The notes beneath the pieces were generated by a model, which saw only the letters and a list, made by a program, of their open reading frames with translations, was not told the origin of the DNA and ran no database searches. The position numbers and the translations under genes are program-made. From Parelaphostrongylus tenuis (taxonomy: Eukaryota > Nematoda > Chromadorea > Rhabditida > Metastrongylidae), in contig JAHQIW010007294.1 in NCBI GenBank assembly GCA_019055375.1, forward strand, positions 1-64,000: a stretch of 64,000 nucleotides of DNA. The letters are read 5' to 3'. The first letter of the stretch is position 1. Each line of letters begins with the position of its first letter. This document shows positions 32,939-45,590 of this stretch, piece after piece.

Positions 32939-33819
32939 TTAGTCAGTCAGAACCCGAAACATACATGTAAAACATCCATAACATCTTCACCAAGTGCTGG
33001 CAGTGAATTTCAACTCAACAACTTAAGATTAGAGGATTACATGGTCGAATTTCTATACAGTACAGCCCACTGCAAGCTTGAACATTCTAGTCGGGCTAGG
33101 ATGTGACAACTTATCCACCCAGGAGTTACGTGCGAGAGCACTCGTTATAACCATTGAGGGATGATTCGTCTTCTTCAAAAATTGTTGGCATTGGTTCTCT
33201 AGGCGATAGATGTGAAGAGAGTGAAGATCTAAAGTAGTAAAAATAAGAATTAAGCGTTTGTTACTTTCTGTCCCAAGAAAATACTTTGAAAAATTGATCG
33301 TAAAGCTAGCACTACTCAGATATGGTTTTTATCGCGGTATTATTCAGCATGGAGTCACCAAACTGAGCTAAGCTAAGCTCAAGACTTTGAGAATAGAATT
33401 AGATAAAGTACTCAAAAGTGCATGAGATTCATAGTGAGTGCACGGATCATTCTTAAAATCTATGGTAGCCATATTTGCATAGTTATGATAGTTTTTATAT
33501 GAGCTTCGGCAAACACAACCCATTATTCTTCTGATTGATCGCTTATTTCCGTACGGTACTCGAACCGACAAAGCACGGAGATGATTTCTCAACACTTTAC
33601 GACAAATTCTTGACCAGTAATGTTTCTTATGAGCTTAGAGCTGTATAGTTTTATACAGATTTTTCTCCGATGTTACTAGTCTACATTATTGAGTCTTCTC
33701 ATACATTTTAACACTATAGCTATTGACACCAATTATACTAAACAGATGTAATAGAAATTGCTAAATGCAAGAACATCGCTCAGAAAACTATACCGTCGTC
33801 ATCTTCGCTCTCCATTTCT

Positions 33820-34470
33820 GGCCAAGATCATCACCGCGGACGAAAAGTAGGTTTTTCCAAAATCGACTGACGAAAAGTGAGTCTTTTCAAAGTCGACGTC
33901 GTCCCAATCATTACTTGTCACAAGGCCAACGATGAACTCCTTAATCGATTCGCGCTAGAGGCCATGCATACATCTTTCTGGACCAGACCAGACCGATTAC
34001 TAGGAAATGCTGCCAGCCGGAAAGATGATCAACGTCAAGCGCTGCTGTAAGAACCTAAACCGCTGCAGTCGGGACCTGTCACGTTGACGTTGCCCCAATC
34101 TCATTCTGCTTCAAGCCAACACAAGGCTGCATGTCGTTAAATTGACAAATAAGAAATTCACCGGACGGACTAGGAGTTGCTGGATCATCCGCTGTACAGT
34201 CCTGACTTGTCACCGTATGACTATAACCTCATTCACCTCATTCGGTCGCGGGGGTACTTCCTGAGCAAGAAGGAGTTTTGAGACATCAACCATTTGCTTC
34301 ACGGACGGTCAACTTTCTTTGATCCAAGGATGACGAGCTCTATGAGCGCGGTGTTGATTTGTTATTTGAGAGATAATGGAAATGTGTTCAGATTGATGGC
34401 GCATGCTTTAAATAGTGTTGTTAAGCAAATTTAATTACTTCTGATTACTGAGAATACTGTTTGTTGCTCG
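33820..34470 (+). pseudogene. Mariner transposase catalytic-domain remnant M3
   Basis: It starts at IITADEK followed by a stop where the conserved Trp should be (first catalytic Asp present), then LEMLPAGKMINVK, and near 34190 the block LDHPLYSPDLSPYDYNL-like sequence across frames (third Asp retained), ending around 34460. The second catalytic Asp region (34110-34140) is shifted. Frameshifts and stops are throughout. Confidence 0.65.
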
Positions 34471-34559
34471 AGCGCCAAAACTAATGAGCGGACCTAATAT
34501 TTCTACAAAATGGATTGAAAACCTCGGGAAAATAAGTACAAAGTTCAAGTTTTTGGAAT

Positions 34560-35435
34560 TTGAAACGCATTTACGACATCTAGCAGCAATAAAGACGTAT
34601 TCGCGAACATCTTCCATTACCTGCTAGGCAACATTTCTCCTGTTCAGTTGTTTTTGAGTCCAAAATAGAAACCTCGACGCAAGAAAAATATAGAACCCCT
34701 TTTTTAGTGACATTAATTCATTTTGATATAGTGAAGAAGCTGTATATTTTCTACGAAGATTTGTAGCATTTTATAGATTTCAATTAATTCATGAAGTCCA
34801 TTGTAGGCTGCGATATGCTTATGTGACGTTGAAAGTACTGCTTTCGAACCGAATGCGTCGTAGTCTTTGTTTGCTGGACCTTTCGAATATGTTGAACACA
34901 ATGGTGTGCTGTTGTCCAAGGTAGTAAGAACAACCAGAAACGCTCATTTTGTGAAAAGAATGAAAAAATTCGCAGCTTGAGAGTGTTCATTAACACCTAA
35001 TAAGAGAAACTTATCAGTATGACATTCACCACATTGAAACTGATTTTTTTAATAACTGACAAAAAATACCAATTGAAAACAATTTGGAAAAATTGGAAAA
35101 AACAACGAAAAAAAAATTATTCTTAATGTTCATTATGAGGTTTTAAAAACAGTCGATGTTATGGATTAATTGAAAACAGTTTATACTCCATTAATCTAGG
35201 TGGAGAAATCTCCATTCAAGACTGAATGAAAATTGTAATTAGGCCAGACTCGTACCTTTGATTTCCTAAGATACGACTCGTTGAATAAGTAAATCTCAGA
35301 CTCACAAAACAAAACTTGTTCTTAGAAGTTACAAAATCCACAACCATTTTGATGAGATTGAGAATCAATAATGAGACTACTCTACACTTTTCATTGACTG
35401 ATTCAAGATCGTCGCTTAGAATTCAATTTAATCTG
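34560..35435. other. AT-rich region without identified gene
   Basis: Short frames only, no recognisable motif or repeat. Confidence 0.3.
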
Positions 35436-35439
35436 ATGG

Positions 35440-35640
35440 AATTTTAAAAGCCTTTCAGAGGTGTGATATGGCACCCTGAGTGTTATTACGTTTCGGCTCT
35501 CTCGTAAGGCTCATCAGTAGCTTATGCCATTCGGTTGGTCGTCCCCCCTATTACAGGCAATCACCGCTGAAGAAGTTACACTTTGCGTCAAGTGAAAAGA
35601 CGTGGCTTTCTTTCAGAATGATTGATTGTCCACTGCTGTT
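35440..35640 (+). repeat. Foldback family F2, single arm
   Basis: AAAAGCCTTTCAGAGGT, TTACGTTTCGGCTCTCTCGT and CTTTGCGTCAAGTG match the left arm of the element at 23788. Confidence 0.55.
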
Positions 35641-35699
35641 ATCTTGAAACTATTCTGTGGAAAACTAATCTTTCATTTTTCAATATGCATGCAATACAA

Positions 35700-35790
35700 C
35701 GTCATATATATGGGAGCCAGTTGACACGGAGCAGAAATCCAACCATGGTCTCGCCCTCTACAGTACGGTCTCTCTACCAATTAACCACTG
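35700..35790 (-). repeat. tRNA-like sequence
   Basis: The inverse shows GTGGTTAATTGGTAGAGAGA (A box, D-arm-like) and CCATGGTTGGATTTCTGC (weak B box). Stem pairing is poor, so it is a SINE head or tRNA relic, not a gene. Confidence 0.4.
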
Positions 35791-35799
35791 TTATTTTCT

Positions 35800-36480
35800 C
35801 TTTAAGGTCCTTCCATAAGTTTCGACACAAGAGCAATAATCACCAAATTTATGAACCAGGAGTGAGTAAAACTTGCATAATTTTGGTATCGTTCAACTGC
35901 GAAGTTTTTAGGAATATTTTGGTATACAACTTGTTTACACTTTTTTTTTATGATATAGAGCTGGCGTGGGAATAGATACGCCTGCAATGTAGAATGGCTC
36001 GTAGGTGAAAATGCTAGGGAAGCGGCGCGGAATACTAACTGAGCTTGGCGCGATAATGCGGTTGCAGAAAGGACGGCTAGAAAATGGTTTGCAAAGTTTA
36101 AAGCTGAAGAAAACAGTGTGGACAATCAGGTGCGCTCGAGCCGTACATGGGAAGCTCCATTAACCTTTCGAGTTCGCTTCACTAGCATTTCCCCTACGCG
36201 CTTCTTCGTGCGTGATTAGCAAGCGAATATCCACGATAGCTCCATCTTAAGCAACTATAGACAAGTGTTAATTCCAGCTTTTTAGTTGTCTGACATCAAT
36301 GAAATGGAAACTGAGAGGCATTCATTTTGCAATTTTTTGCTTTGGAAATTAGAGGCTTTTGGTAATTTTGTTTTCGATATCAAAAACATCATCAACTCAA
36401 TAATTGTGGATGTCCTTATCGAAAGAAAAAAGAAGAGAAAAACGAAATTTTGGATCCGATTGATGTGCCCAAGTCACATT
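35800..36480 (+). pseudogene. Mariner transposase N-terminal remnant M4
   Basis: After a mariner-like end (CCTTCCATAAGTTTCGACAC) the frames give GENAREAARNTN, AERTARKWFAKFKAEENS, then LSDINEMETERH, FCNFLLWKLEAFGNF and ERKKKRKTKFW. These match in order the helix-turn-helix, the linker and the NxKRxxxW block after the first catalytic Asp. The catalytic motif itself is degraded. Confidence 0.65.
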
Positions 36481-36544
36481 CGTCATTGAATCAAAATATC
36501 TCAGCTGAAGGCGGATATTATTCATCTAGTGAAAACCATTTGTT

Positions 36545-36790
36545 ATTTATGTGTATATTTACATGATCCGCCATCACATCTACTTCTCTGATCTTGGCAC
36601 TTGCATTCGGGTCTGTTTCCCGCATTCTTTGCCCCAAAAGTCCTCCTACATTTCGTACATTTCGTATAATGTCTGGACTGCTGCTTGATAAATCGTCTAT
36701 TTCTTGAGTATCGTGAATGCTCATGAGTCGATTCTCAGAGCATTCTTTGGAATAGCCAACCTAGGATGTTCCCCACCTTGATTGCAAGAT
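36545..36790 (-). repeat. SINE family S4 copy, diverged
   Basis: GATCCGCCATCACATCT, GCACTTGCATTCGGGTC and TATCGTGAATGC align with conserved S4 positions. Confidence 0.45.
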
Positions 36791-37309
36791 CTCCATCACT
36801 AACCACTCCACTGTCTCCCTCACCTCAGCAAAAACAATCATATTATATAAATCTTTGCCTACACTAATGAATTTTCTTGTTCTGTTATCAATGGTCCGTA
36901 TAGTCTGACGTACACAAAATATAATCTTCCGTTTTTAACTAAAGACATGTAGTTAGACCACAAAAGCACTTGGGAAAATGAAATTTTGTGTCAACAAGAA
37001 CATGATGATGTTTTCAAATTATTATAAGTGTTACTTCCCAAAGTGCCGTTGTTGTTTGAGATGAGTTAATTCTCTTGGGTACAAAAATTTTAAAAATTTG
37101 AGCCTCGCCTTCAACTTTTTAAAGACATCAATTGTAAGCAATATTAGTAGATCAAAGCTTTTTCTGGTAGACCGTAAAATTCTCCACTCTTCACTGTTCT
37201 TCTAATGAAGTTATTGCTAACTGTTGAAAACCAGATTCATCGCATATGTAGTGAACTATTGCCTTAATATCGTGAACCATACCTTTACATTCGACTGTTT
37301 TTTGAAGAC

Positions 37310-37815
37310 CTTGCTCGAGACACTGTATAATTTGATCACATGTTAAGCCTAACAGTCTGTTATGGCACTTATACAGTGCTAGACAGACATAACAGACCCC
37401 ATGGTAGGCTGGCTCAAGATATGTTATCAGATTTTAAATCGTGAGTTATTCAAAAAAGTAAACATTTCTTTTAGAAAAACGTCACACTCAATAGAATTCC
37501 AGAATTTTGTGCGAAAGAAATATAACATGTTTTGAGTCGTTTGTTCAGTAGCACAGTCCCTCAGTTCAGTCGATCCCTTGAGACTATACTCCTCTATGAA
37601 GGAATCGAAGCCGAGTAATAAATCACCAAAGTCAGGTGATATCATCCCTCCATTGTAGAGGCTAGCAGCCGAGCTCATAGTTGTTAAAATAAAATCATAC
37701 TCTCCATTCGGCCGCTTTTTTATAGACCCTGCTCAAAATGAGGGCCTCAAAACTAAACAGGCGCTAGTACCATTTAGACCTGACAAACGGCTCAAAACAT
37801 GTTGTATCATCATCA
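37310..37815. mobile_element. Foldback element, family F6
   Basis: The left end ATTTGATCACATGTTAAGCC and right end GGCTCAAAACATGTTGTATC are inverted. Inside, 37525-37640 is the inverse of the block at 17460 and 46560 (CTCAAGGGATC, TTCCTTCATAGAGGAG), and AACAGGCGCTAG is at about 37755. Confidence 0.55.
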
Positions 37816-38044
37816 GAGTATTGTCATATAAATGAAAAGGCGTAATGCTGTATATTACCAGCATATGACGGTTTGGTAAAGAAATAGTCGGTAACTCAAC
37901 TTTTTAATTAAATTTAATTAATTAACTTTTTAATTAATTTGATTTTGATCAAAGGACAACATTATTCTTCACAATTTAGCCCTTCCATTCAAATAAATCT
38001 TCAAATGAGGGCTTGATTTCAAATTGAAGTGCATGCTAATTTTT

Positions 38045-38048
38045 TTGT

Positions 38049-38091
<43 letters not shown>

Positions 38092-38150
38092 GTGTTGTAT
38101 ATATTTTTTTCTTCATTTACATCGCCATCTTCATGCACATTCTTCTTCAG

Positions 38151-38188
<38 letters not shown>

Positions 38189-38262
38189 TATAAATATTTT
38201 ACTTACATGCACATATATACATATATGTATATATATGTACATATATATAAATATATACATGG
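38045..38262. repeat. TA microsatellites (two tracts)
   Basis: (TA)n tracts at 38050-38090 and 38150-38262 separated by a T/C-rich spacer. Confidence 0.9.
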
Positions 38263-38310
38263 AGAAAAATATATGTTGCTGCTAAAGCTTCTTTTTTGCT
38301 GTTTTTACAG

Positions 38311-38409
38311 AAAGATCTAAATTTTTTCATACCCTTGCCGCTGCTTCTTCCTCTCCTCGTATATTTGTGCCAGACAATTCTTTGATGACTGAACTTGGTC
38401 TGAAACAAT
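38311..38409 (+). CDS. Candidate terminal exon of an unidentified gene
   Basis: After acceptor CTGTTTTTACAG (ends 38310) one frame (two bases, then codons) reads RSKFFHTLAAASSSPRIFVP and DNSLMTELGLKQ, then TAA at 38407-38409. AATAAA overlaps the stop (38407-38412) and a second lies at 38424-38429. Residue choice looks protein-like and the signals fit a 3' exon of about 33 codons. I do not recognise the protein and no partner exon was found, so it could be chance. Confidence 0.35.
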
Positions 38410-38617
38410 AAATGCCTCGAACCTAAATAAAAATTTCCAGGTCAAGCCAACAGTTTGGCTGTAAATTGAATAGTTTCAATCTTATTTTTTGAGAATAATT
38501 CATAAAATATGGTGTAGATCGTTGGTATCACTTTAATTTCGTTCCTTCAACGGCACTTATATGGAAAAAAAAAACGTTTTAGAGGAACAAATCTGTCACA
38601 AAAATCTTATAGGCGGT

Positions 38618-39285
38618 GTTAACACTTTGGGTACGTCAGGCTCATTGCACTAGCCTCGTCCGCCGCCTGGCATGGAAGCGCATGTCAAGAGGTAAATGTT
38701 GCCAATCACCGAAGACAAGCTTCTAATCCGATCTACTCCCACGACGCTTCAATCCAGTTTTTTTGTGTTATTTTCTGGTGTGCATCAGTACTGAGTGTTC
38801 TTCTACAGGCGCAATAATAGGAAAAGAAGGCTGATTGTTTCACAACTCACCACTTTTTGATACGATTCACGTAGATTATGGGATAACAACAAAACCAGTG
38901 CACAGGTTCCCCAAAAGTAACTGTATCCACTTCTTTGTAAGTTTATTCTTAAAAGTCATACACCGTAAAAAACATGTTTTCGAATCCAGATTAGCAACTT
39001 CATATGAAGAAGAACGAGAAAAAATGGATACCTTATTGCCCCCATTGATCTACTTTCTTGACAGTTGCACATTATTTTTGCTACAATTCGTTTTAGAAGA
39101 ACATTCAAAACTAATCGACACTAAAAAGAAACTGCCATGGAGCTGCATGGGTGAGGATCGAACCAGCAACCTTTTTCCCGACGGCGCGTCGCTGTACACT
39201 CGGCACTCTGGACTGCTCGTCGCGCGCGGCGAGGCGGGGCTAGCGCCGTTGACCTATCGTACCCAGCGTGTCAGTTTGATAGACT
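38618..39285. mobile_element. Foldback element FB-C with tRNA-like arms
   Basis: The left arm (38618-38815, +) has GGGTACGTCAGG...CACTAGCC, a diverged tRNA-like part and CATCAGTACTGAGTGTTCTT. The right arm (39085-39285, -) shows on the inverse strand GGTTGCTGGTTCGATCCTC (B box), GCCCCGCCTCGC and, near its inner end, AGAACATTCAAAACTAATCG. Same plan as FB-A. Confidence 0.55.
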
Positions 39286-39289
39286 GAGA

Positions 39290-40355
39290 CGTTTGACGAC
39301 GACCTTCCCATTAGTGACGGGCCATGCAGCTGATTTTCTTCGTGGCGCAGAACATGTGATTGAATTGCGTATTTGACGTGGAAACAAAAGTACAGGAAAC
39401 CCCCGATCTAATTAAAGTACACTTTACATCCTCCTAGACAAGTCTGACTGCAATTCGCTTAGCAAGATCAAACTAAGACATCCCAAGGCACCTGTGAGCA
39501 CTAATCTACAAGTGTCCCACGGTATCTGCTATCAAAAAATGATAGTTTATCATATAAAAAAGAAATTTCTACCATTAATTATTCACTTAATAATTGTAAT
39601 TCAAGAATATCAAACATGCGCTCAGCTTTGAAGTATCGAATAAAGCGATAACTGGTGCCTTAGATAATGAATCTTAATTCAAAATTAGGTAAACACATGC
39701 TTATTTGGGCCAATTAAAGCAACAAATAAAATCTGTCGTAGATTAGTCAACATCATTCTTAACTAATGCCAGATAGTGTAAAGTAGCCGAGTGATCAGCG
39801 CTCAAGATATTTGAGTGTCTCGAGAAAATATGAGATGTGGAAAACCCTTGGAAGATAAATTGCGAAACAACTTTCCTCAAATTTCGGCATTACTAGTTAG
39901 TGACATTTCTACTTTGTGCTGGCCTCCTAATCAACAAAGATTGAATCTAGAAAAAAGTCAAAAAGGACCCCTCCATCTATGAATTCTACAGAATTTATTC
40001 AGATTTCAAACGCTATCAAAATATAATTTTCATACGTGTGTTTTAGCAGTAGAACGAGGACAATGGAGCCCACGAGCGTTGAAAAAAGCGAATCGCTCCC
40101 TCTCCCACCGTAAATATTATTTATTGTTTAGAATTACATGACACTGAGAAATGTGATAGATTTTTATTGAAGTATAGAAAAGACGTAAACTTTACGGCCG
40201 GGGAGTGTTGTAAAGTTCAGATGAGTCTATTTAACGAACCAACACTGCGGAGTTTTACACTACGGCTCTCTTGACGATGATTAGAAAAATCATGCCAAAA
40301 TTCCCAAGCAAAGTGCCAAACATAATCAATGAAATCGATTTCTTATTCTAGTAAT
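39290..40355. other. Intergenic, nothing identified
   Basis: No supported coding or repeat feature. Confidence 0.3.
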
Positions 40356-40359
40356 TACG

Positions 40360-40620
40360 ATCCGCCGTCACATGTTACTGTGCTGATACCAACAATCTTC
40401 TATTTGATCTGTTCCCTCTCAATCATCCTCCACTTTCGTCTTCTCTATGAATGTCGTAGAATAGGTTGAGACTATTCTTCTTGCAATCACAGAGGTAACC
40501 GAGCTAAGGCGTTCGTTGACTGATTGTAGGCAAATGTTAAGAAAAGGATTGGAACAGCGTCTTCCTTATCACCTTGATCCTGATAAACCGCACTTGCCTA
40601 ACACCTATCCTGCCCATATG
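40360..40620 (-). repeat. SINE family S4 copy
   Basis: GATCCGCCGTCACATGTT, TCTATGAATGTCGTAGAATA, TTCTTGCAATCACAGAGGTA and GAGCTAAGGCGTTCG are in family order. Confidence 0.65.
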
Positions 40621-40639
40621 AGTTTAATCACTTTTAGCA

Positions 40640-40870
40640 CTTGATTTGATCCTTCATCACATTGTTTTTTCACTGTGCGGATCCCAATACTTCTAGCATT
40701 CAAACCGTTTTTCGTTGGACGATCCTTGCAGTCTCGAGGGTAGCCTTGCTGTAGGCGTTCCATAGGACGTTGTTGTTGACTGCCGGAGAGAGGTGGGGGT
40801 GGAGTTCGGCCTCATGCGCGTCGTGACGAATCACGACCACTCGGCCACGGCACCCCTATGCGTTCAATCA
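40640..40870 (-). repeat. SINE family S4 copy with intact head
   Basis: The inverse of 40870-40810 gives CCGTGGCCGAGTGGTCGTGA, whose TGGCCGAGTGG is a near-ideal Pol III A box. The body has CTCGAGACTGCAAGGA and the tail has GGATCCGCACAGTG. It abuts the previous S4 copy in the same orientation. Confidence 0.7.
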
Positions 40871-41164
40871 GGGAAAACGTCAGTTTGTTCAGTGATTTTG
40901 TTGCTTCAGAAGACAACCATATCAAGTTTCTTTTCTTCAGTGTTTTCACAACTTCAATTTCAAAAAAGTTATATCAATATAACAGCTTTCATTGATATTT
41001 TACTTGTCTCGGCTTTCATATCTACCATGTGGATCTCCGAACTTGTTGCATCCCATTTATTTCCTCGCATCTGTCATTTATGAAGGACCCCAACTTTGTG
41101 CGAGTGGAATTGGCTCTTGCACAACAACTTCTTTCCTTGAGTCTTTTGATAGACAGGCTAGAAC

Positions 41165-41238
41165 ATTTCCCACTCGAATTACAGAGAGTGAATCCTACTC
41201 GAGTTACATAGAGTGAATCCCACTTAAATTACGGAAAA
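41165..41238. repeat. Short tandem repeat, about 25-26 bp unit
   Basis: CACTCGAATTACAGAGAGTG, then ACTCGAGTTACATAGAGTG and CACTTAAATTACGGAAAATG: three diverging copies in direct tandem. Confidence 0.6.
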
Positions 41239-41639
41239 TGATCTTTCCTCTCAAAACAGTCTGGTATCTGCCTCAACTATAACATGAATAGTAATAATAA
41301 TTTCAATTTCATTCCCATAAGTTTCGAAGTCAAAGGACATATTACAACCAATAATGGTTCATGGTTAGGTTTTTTTTTCATAATGCAAACATTTTCAATA
41401 TTACTGCAGAGAAGATTGTCTTGGCGAAGAAAGGAGGCGATACACAGAAGAAGAAATGTTTCCAACAGATTAGATTATCGAGAATGTCTTATAGCAAAAA
41501 ACTGCAAAGCTGTACTCACTTCCCTTGCCGACCAATTTCATAAATTTGACGAAAAAGTTTTTCCTTTTCATCGACATAGCGCTGAACTTCTTCGTTATTA
41601 ATACACAGACAGTCCAATAAAACGTCGATCGAATAATAC

Positions 41640-41846
41640 AGTCAGATAAATAGACGATTGAGTAGCCACGATCGATGAAGGAGAGGAACGTTTTCGAACA
41701 GGACGACCGCTCAATGAACACTGAAATTGATGGAACGTCGTTCATGGGTGGGGCATCGACCGAAAACCACGCCCCATCCAAATGTATCCGGAGAATTTCA
41801 CCACCAAGCACTACCTCGTTAAAAACGGCAAATAACGAATAGAAAA
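41640..41846 (-). CDS. Candidate internal exon of an unidentified gene
   Basis: The minus strand has an acceptor CCTTCCTCTACTCAG ending at 41847, followed by an open 207-nt segment to a possible donor T/GTATTA at 41640. The frame reads FNEVVLGGEILRIHLDGAW, then FSVDAPPMNDVPSISVFIE and CSKTFLSFIDRGYSIV. The composition looks protein-like, with GC higher than its surroundings. The frame stays open beyond the proposed donor to about 41470. The product is not recognised and no flanking exon was found. Confidence 0.35.
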
Positions 41847-41849
41847 CTG

Positions 41850-44270
41850 AGTAGAGGAAGGAATAAAAGAAAACTAAAAAACCTCACTAGATTAGATAAA
41901 ATGAAACATCTATAAGCAAAGAATGAAGTGAGAGTTGCTAAATGCGAGATAAAAGTGTTTTATGAACCGTACACAGAAAGCTAAAAAAACCTGGGGCAAA
42001 AAAAAGGAGCTTCTTGGGTGAAAACATGAATCGACAAGAAAGGAAAAAAACCACGTTGAAACAAACACCGTCTGTACAAATATTCCAAGATTGCACTGAA
42101 AACCACGCATAATCTTCCATATTCTAACTGAGTATCCCGAAATGCACAACACCCTTATTATGAAGATCATACTTTCAACACGCATAGTGAGACGGTAACC
42201 ACTTGAAGCTTAGTAAGTATTAATACGGATCAGGTTTTACTCGCCGCACCTCTTGAGACTCCACCGGAGTAAACATGGAATCTGTTACAAGAAAAGAAGG
42301 CAGACTTGCTCTTATATACCTCTGAGTCATACCTTATTGTACAGAAAAGTTAACTCGAGGTAGTTGCCCGAATTTTCATTGTAGCTAAGGTATCGCTGCC
42401 TTCACCTTTTTCAAGTCTTAGTCATTCTAATCGAGTGTCTACAGCAGTTGTCTACTCTTCGGTGTTGGCCTTTATTAGTAAATCGAGACGGAACCAGTGG
42501 AGTGAAGCAGCCCATGAATCTACAAAAGTGATTTGGTACGTAATTGCGTTACAAATCTTTGGTTAAATTGAAAGACGAAGTCATTTCGGTCGACGTTAAT
42601 CACTCCTATATTTTCTATTTACAAGCGCTTCAGATTTCCTCGCGCTAACCGGCCGCAGATTGCATTCGGAAGATTTATAGAATATTTGGGCCTTTGTGGA
42701 GAGCTGTGGTTCCATCACCACGGCGTGTCGGGAACATAATCATTTTATGAATGCTACATGGTTGTAAGTAGACTTTTTTGAGAAACAAGTACATTTTATA
42801 ACTCATCGAGATTTATGCTATTTAGAGTCTATTAGAAGTTCAAAAAGCTTGTCTAGCAAAGTGTAAGCGTGATAATTATCTAAATACGCAGCCCGTGAAA
42901 CATAATTCCATATATTTCGATCAGCGAAGCTTTTTTTTCTCAACCATTAACGACCTCTAATAGCGCAACTTTCGGTGCACCCAAAAATGTGATTGTTTTT
43001 CAGAGAGACCTTCTTAGAGCTCCGCAGCATTCATGATAATATTATGTTTTACACGCGCGTTGATGGGACCTCAACACTACACTAGCGTCAGAATTGGTAT
43101 TGAAGTCAACAACTAGTGCAGCCCTCATTTAAGCAAATTTCACAAAATTGAGTGGTGTAATGGGAAATGAAATGCAGATGAGCAAAGTGTTAGTCAATGC
43201 TCAGTTTCCACTCTCAATTGTTTTTTCAACGTCAAGTGAAAGGTCGCGGAAGAAAAAAGGAAGTGCAACGTAGTTGTTACACATTTAAGGAATCATAGAT
43301 TGCTGAGAAAAACCTAGCAACATCTTTATCACATGCTTATCATTTGCGTCGGCGAAAGCACGGTTTAATTTGCACGACGAGTTTTTCACCTTACCTATTT
43401 CAACAGCCCATCTGCATTGGGGCATTTTTCAACTGATTGACGGTTCTTTGTCACATAAGTGAATATGTCAATATGAACTCGTATGAAAACGCTCTTTGAC
43501 TTTCGACAGACCATATTTTCACATAGAGTCAAAGGATCATCTTCATAAACACCGTATCTGAATGGTTTTTTACATATCTTCACAGCACGTCCTTTTACGT
43601 TTTAACAGTAAATCGTAAAGCATTTGGGGCTAATCAATGTATCACGGATTTCAAAACATCTGGAATTATTTGTAAGACATACTTGATTTGAACAATAACT
43701 TACAAGGACACACCTATCTATCGAGCAAGTGCTGTTGTCCTCTTAGGAAAGTTTGATACCAGTTTCCTGACAAACGTTTGGAGTACGGAATTGCTCGGAA
43801 CGTGTGTACGAACCAAAATCACGTGCGCATTAGAGTTCGCCTATAATCTTATTGCACTTCACGAGTTCAAGTTTGATCATATAGCAAAAATGAGATGGTC
43901 ATTGATCATGCACACTGCCAATACTTGCAAAACCCTTGTACAGTCCATGTAAAACATTTTATATCAAACCTCAATGGAAATTAAGAATCTACTTGGCTCG
44001 CGCCATTATGAGATACTCGTCTGTTTGATTCAACATGAGAGTTTCGGTCTACAACGAGAACATCTACACTCCTCCACAATATGATTTTTGTAACTTTATA
44101 CTTACACTTCCATTTTCCAGTTTTACACTGTGGTACTTTAGTGGAGCCTAAATTTTCAATTAGATAGTTTTCCGCTTACAAAACGTTCACTTCTCGACAA
44201 GAAAAGCACCACTTTAATTAACGGCACGGAATCAAGTAGATGCTAATTTAACAAACAAAAATCTTTTTCT
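41850..44270. other. AT-rich region without identified gene
   Basis: Short frames only. Segment 42760-43040 resembles the old dispersed AT-rich repeat seen at 9890 and 16540. Confidence 0.3.
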
Positions 44271-44277
44271 ATTAAAT

Positions 44278-44510
44278 ACCATCACATGTTGTGCAGATTA
44301 TAGCACTCTTTATCTAAATCGTTTCCTTCATCATATTCATCATCCAAAAGCCCACAAATTTTTCATCTGTGTCCTGCTATTGCTCGAAGATTAATGGTCT
44401 TTTCTATGAACACTGGGTAAATACGTTCGGGTGGATTTACCCTAAAATCCAGTGGTAACTATGCTAGAGCGTTCTCAGGTATTCACCTAAGATAGGCACC
44501 AGTCTTTATG
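44278..44510 (-). repeat. SINE family S4 copy, diverged
   Basis: CCATCACATGTTGTGCAGAT, TCTATGAACACTGGG and TGCTAGAGCGTTCTCAGGT match S4 positions with many changes. Confidence 0.45.
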
Positions 44511-45590
44511 AAATGTAAGGAGCTTTTCAAATATCTCGCATAAATTTCCCGATCCCGGAGGAATGAAAGAGCTGGGTAGCTGGTAAGGCTGTAGCAAAGC
44601 TTTTGGGCGCTTAATTAGATAACATCGCTTATCGCGCTTTGTGCGCTGCAAAATTGCATTTTCTGGAGCTCAACCTTCTCAGGAGAACGCGTGATTTCAC
44701 TGTGTTTGTTGAGACACCTATGGATGCCATGCCAACCACCCGGCAATTTAAGTGACTACGCATTTTCAATGGGGTTTCCGTTTGTGAAACGGTTTTCCAT
44801 TGCATTCTTGGAGAATCAGTGTACTTTTTTTTATCCTATGAGTATTTCGCATTCTTTTATAGCCCTCACATGTTTCTGGTGCATATTCAGTCATTAAACG
44901 ATTTTATGGGACATTCTGATATTTCAGTGGTAAGGTGCTGTAGAATTAAGAAACGCTCCGGTTAAGCTCGCAAGTGTTGTTTTTGCTAGGTCACGTTTTT
45001 TTCACCACCGTCTTCCATATTCATTGTTGAACTCCTTTCACATCAATTGGGATTCGCGAGCAGAGCTTTGGTCAAGGTGTCGTTGTTTGATACGCATTGA
45101 GGCGACTGGTTGCAATCATGACTTCGATGTCCGCACTTGGTACGGGATATGTCTGGGAAGACTGGCCGCTGCTTGAAGTAAAAATCTAGGAGGGCTTGGA
45201 CCACAACTCGGCGAACTTCGTGAATCACTAAGAGGGAGCCGAATTCGAAAACGTGAGTGGATAACGGATGCGAGACACGCAGCAAATGGAAGATGCTAGT
45301 ATATCCGCAGCATGTGATGGCTGCTAAATAAGTGATTAATCATTCTTTCGATCTCATGCTCCAATCAATGAGGCATGTTCCAAAGAACGAACTGAGCCTA
45401 AAAGAATTTCTATCCAAAACAACTCGACGCACTGATGCACTTCTGAACGCTGACATAATACGCTTATATCGGGGATGCTGCCAGAAACAGCGATCACTCC
45501 AGTGACGGTCCCTCACACTTCTCATTTTACCGCCAAAAACAAAGGAAAATAGAACAAAAGGCATTTTTTTCAAATAATCATAGAACAAAA

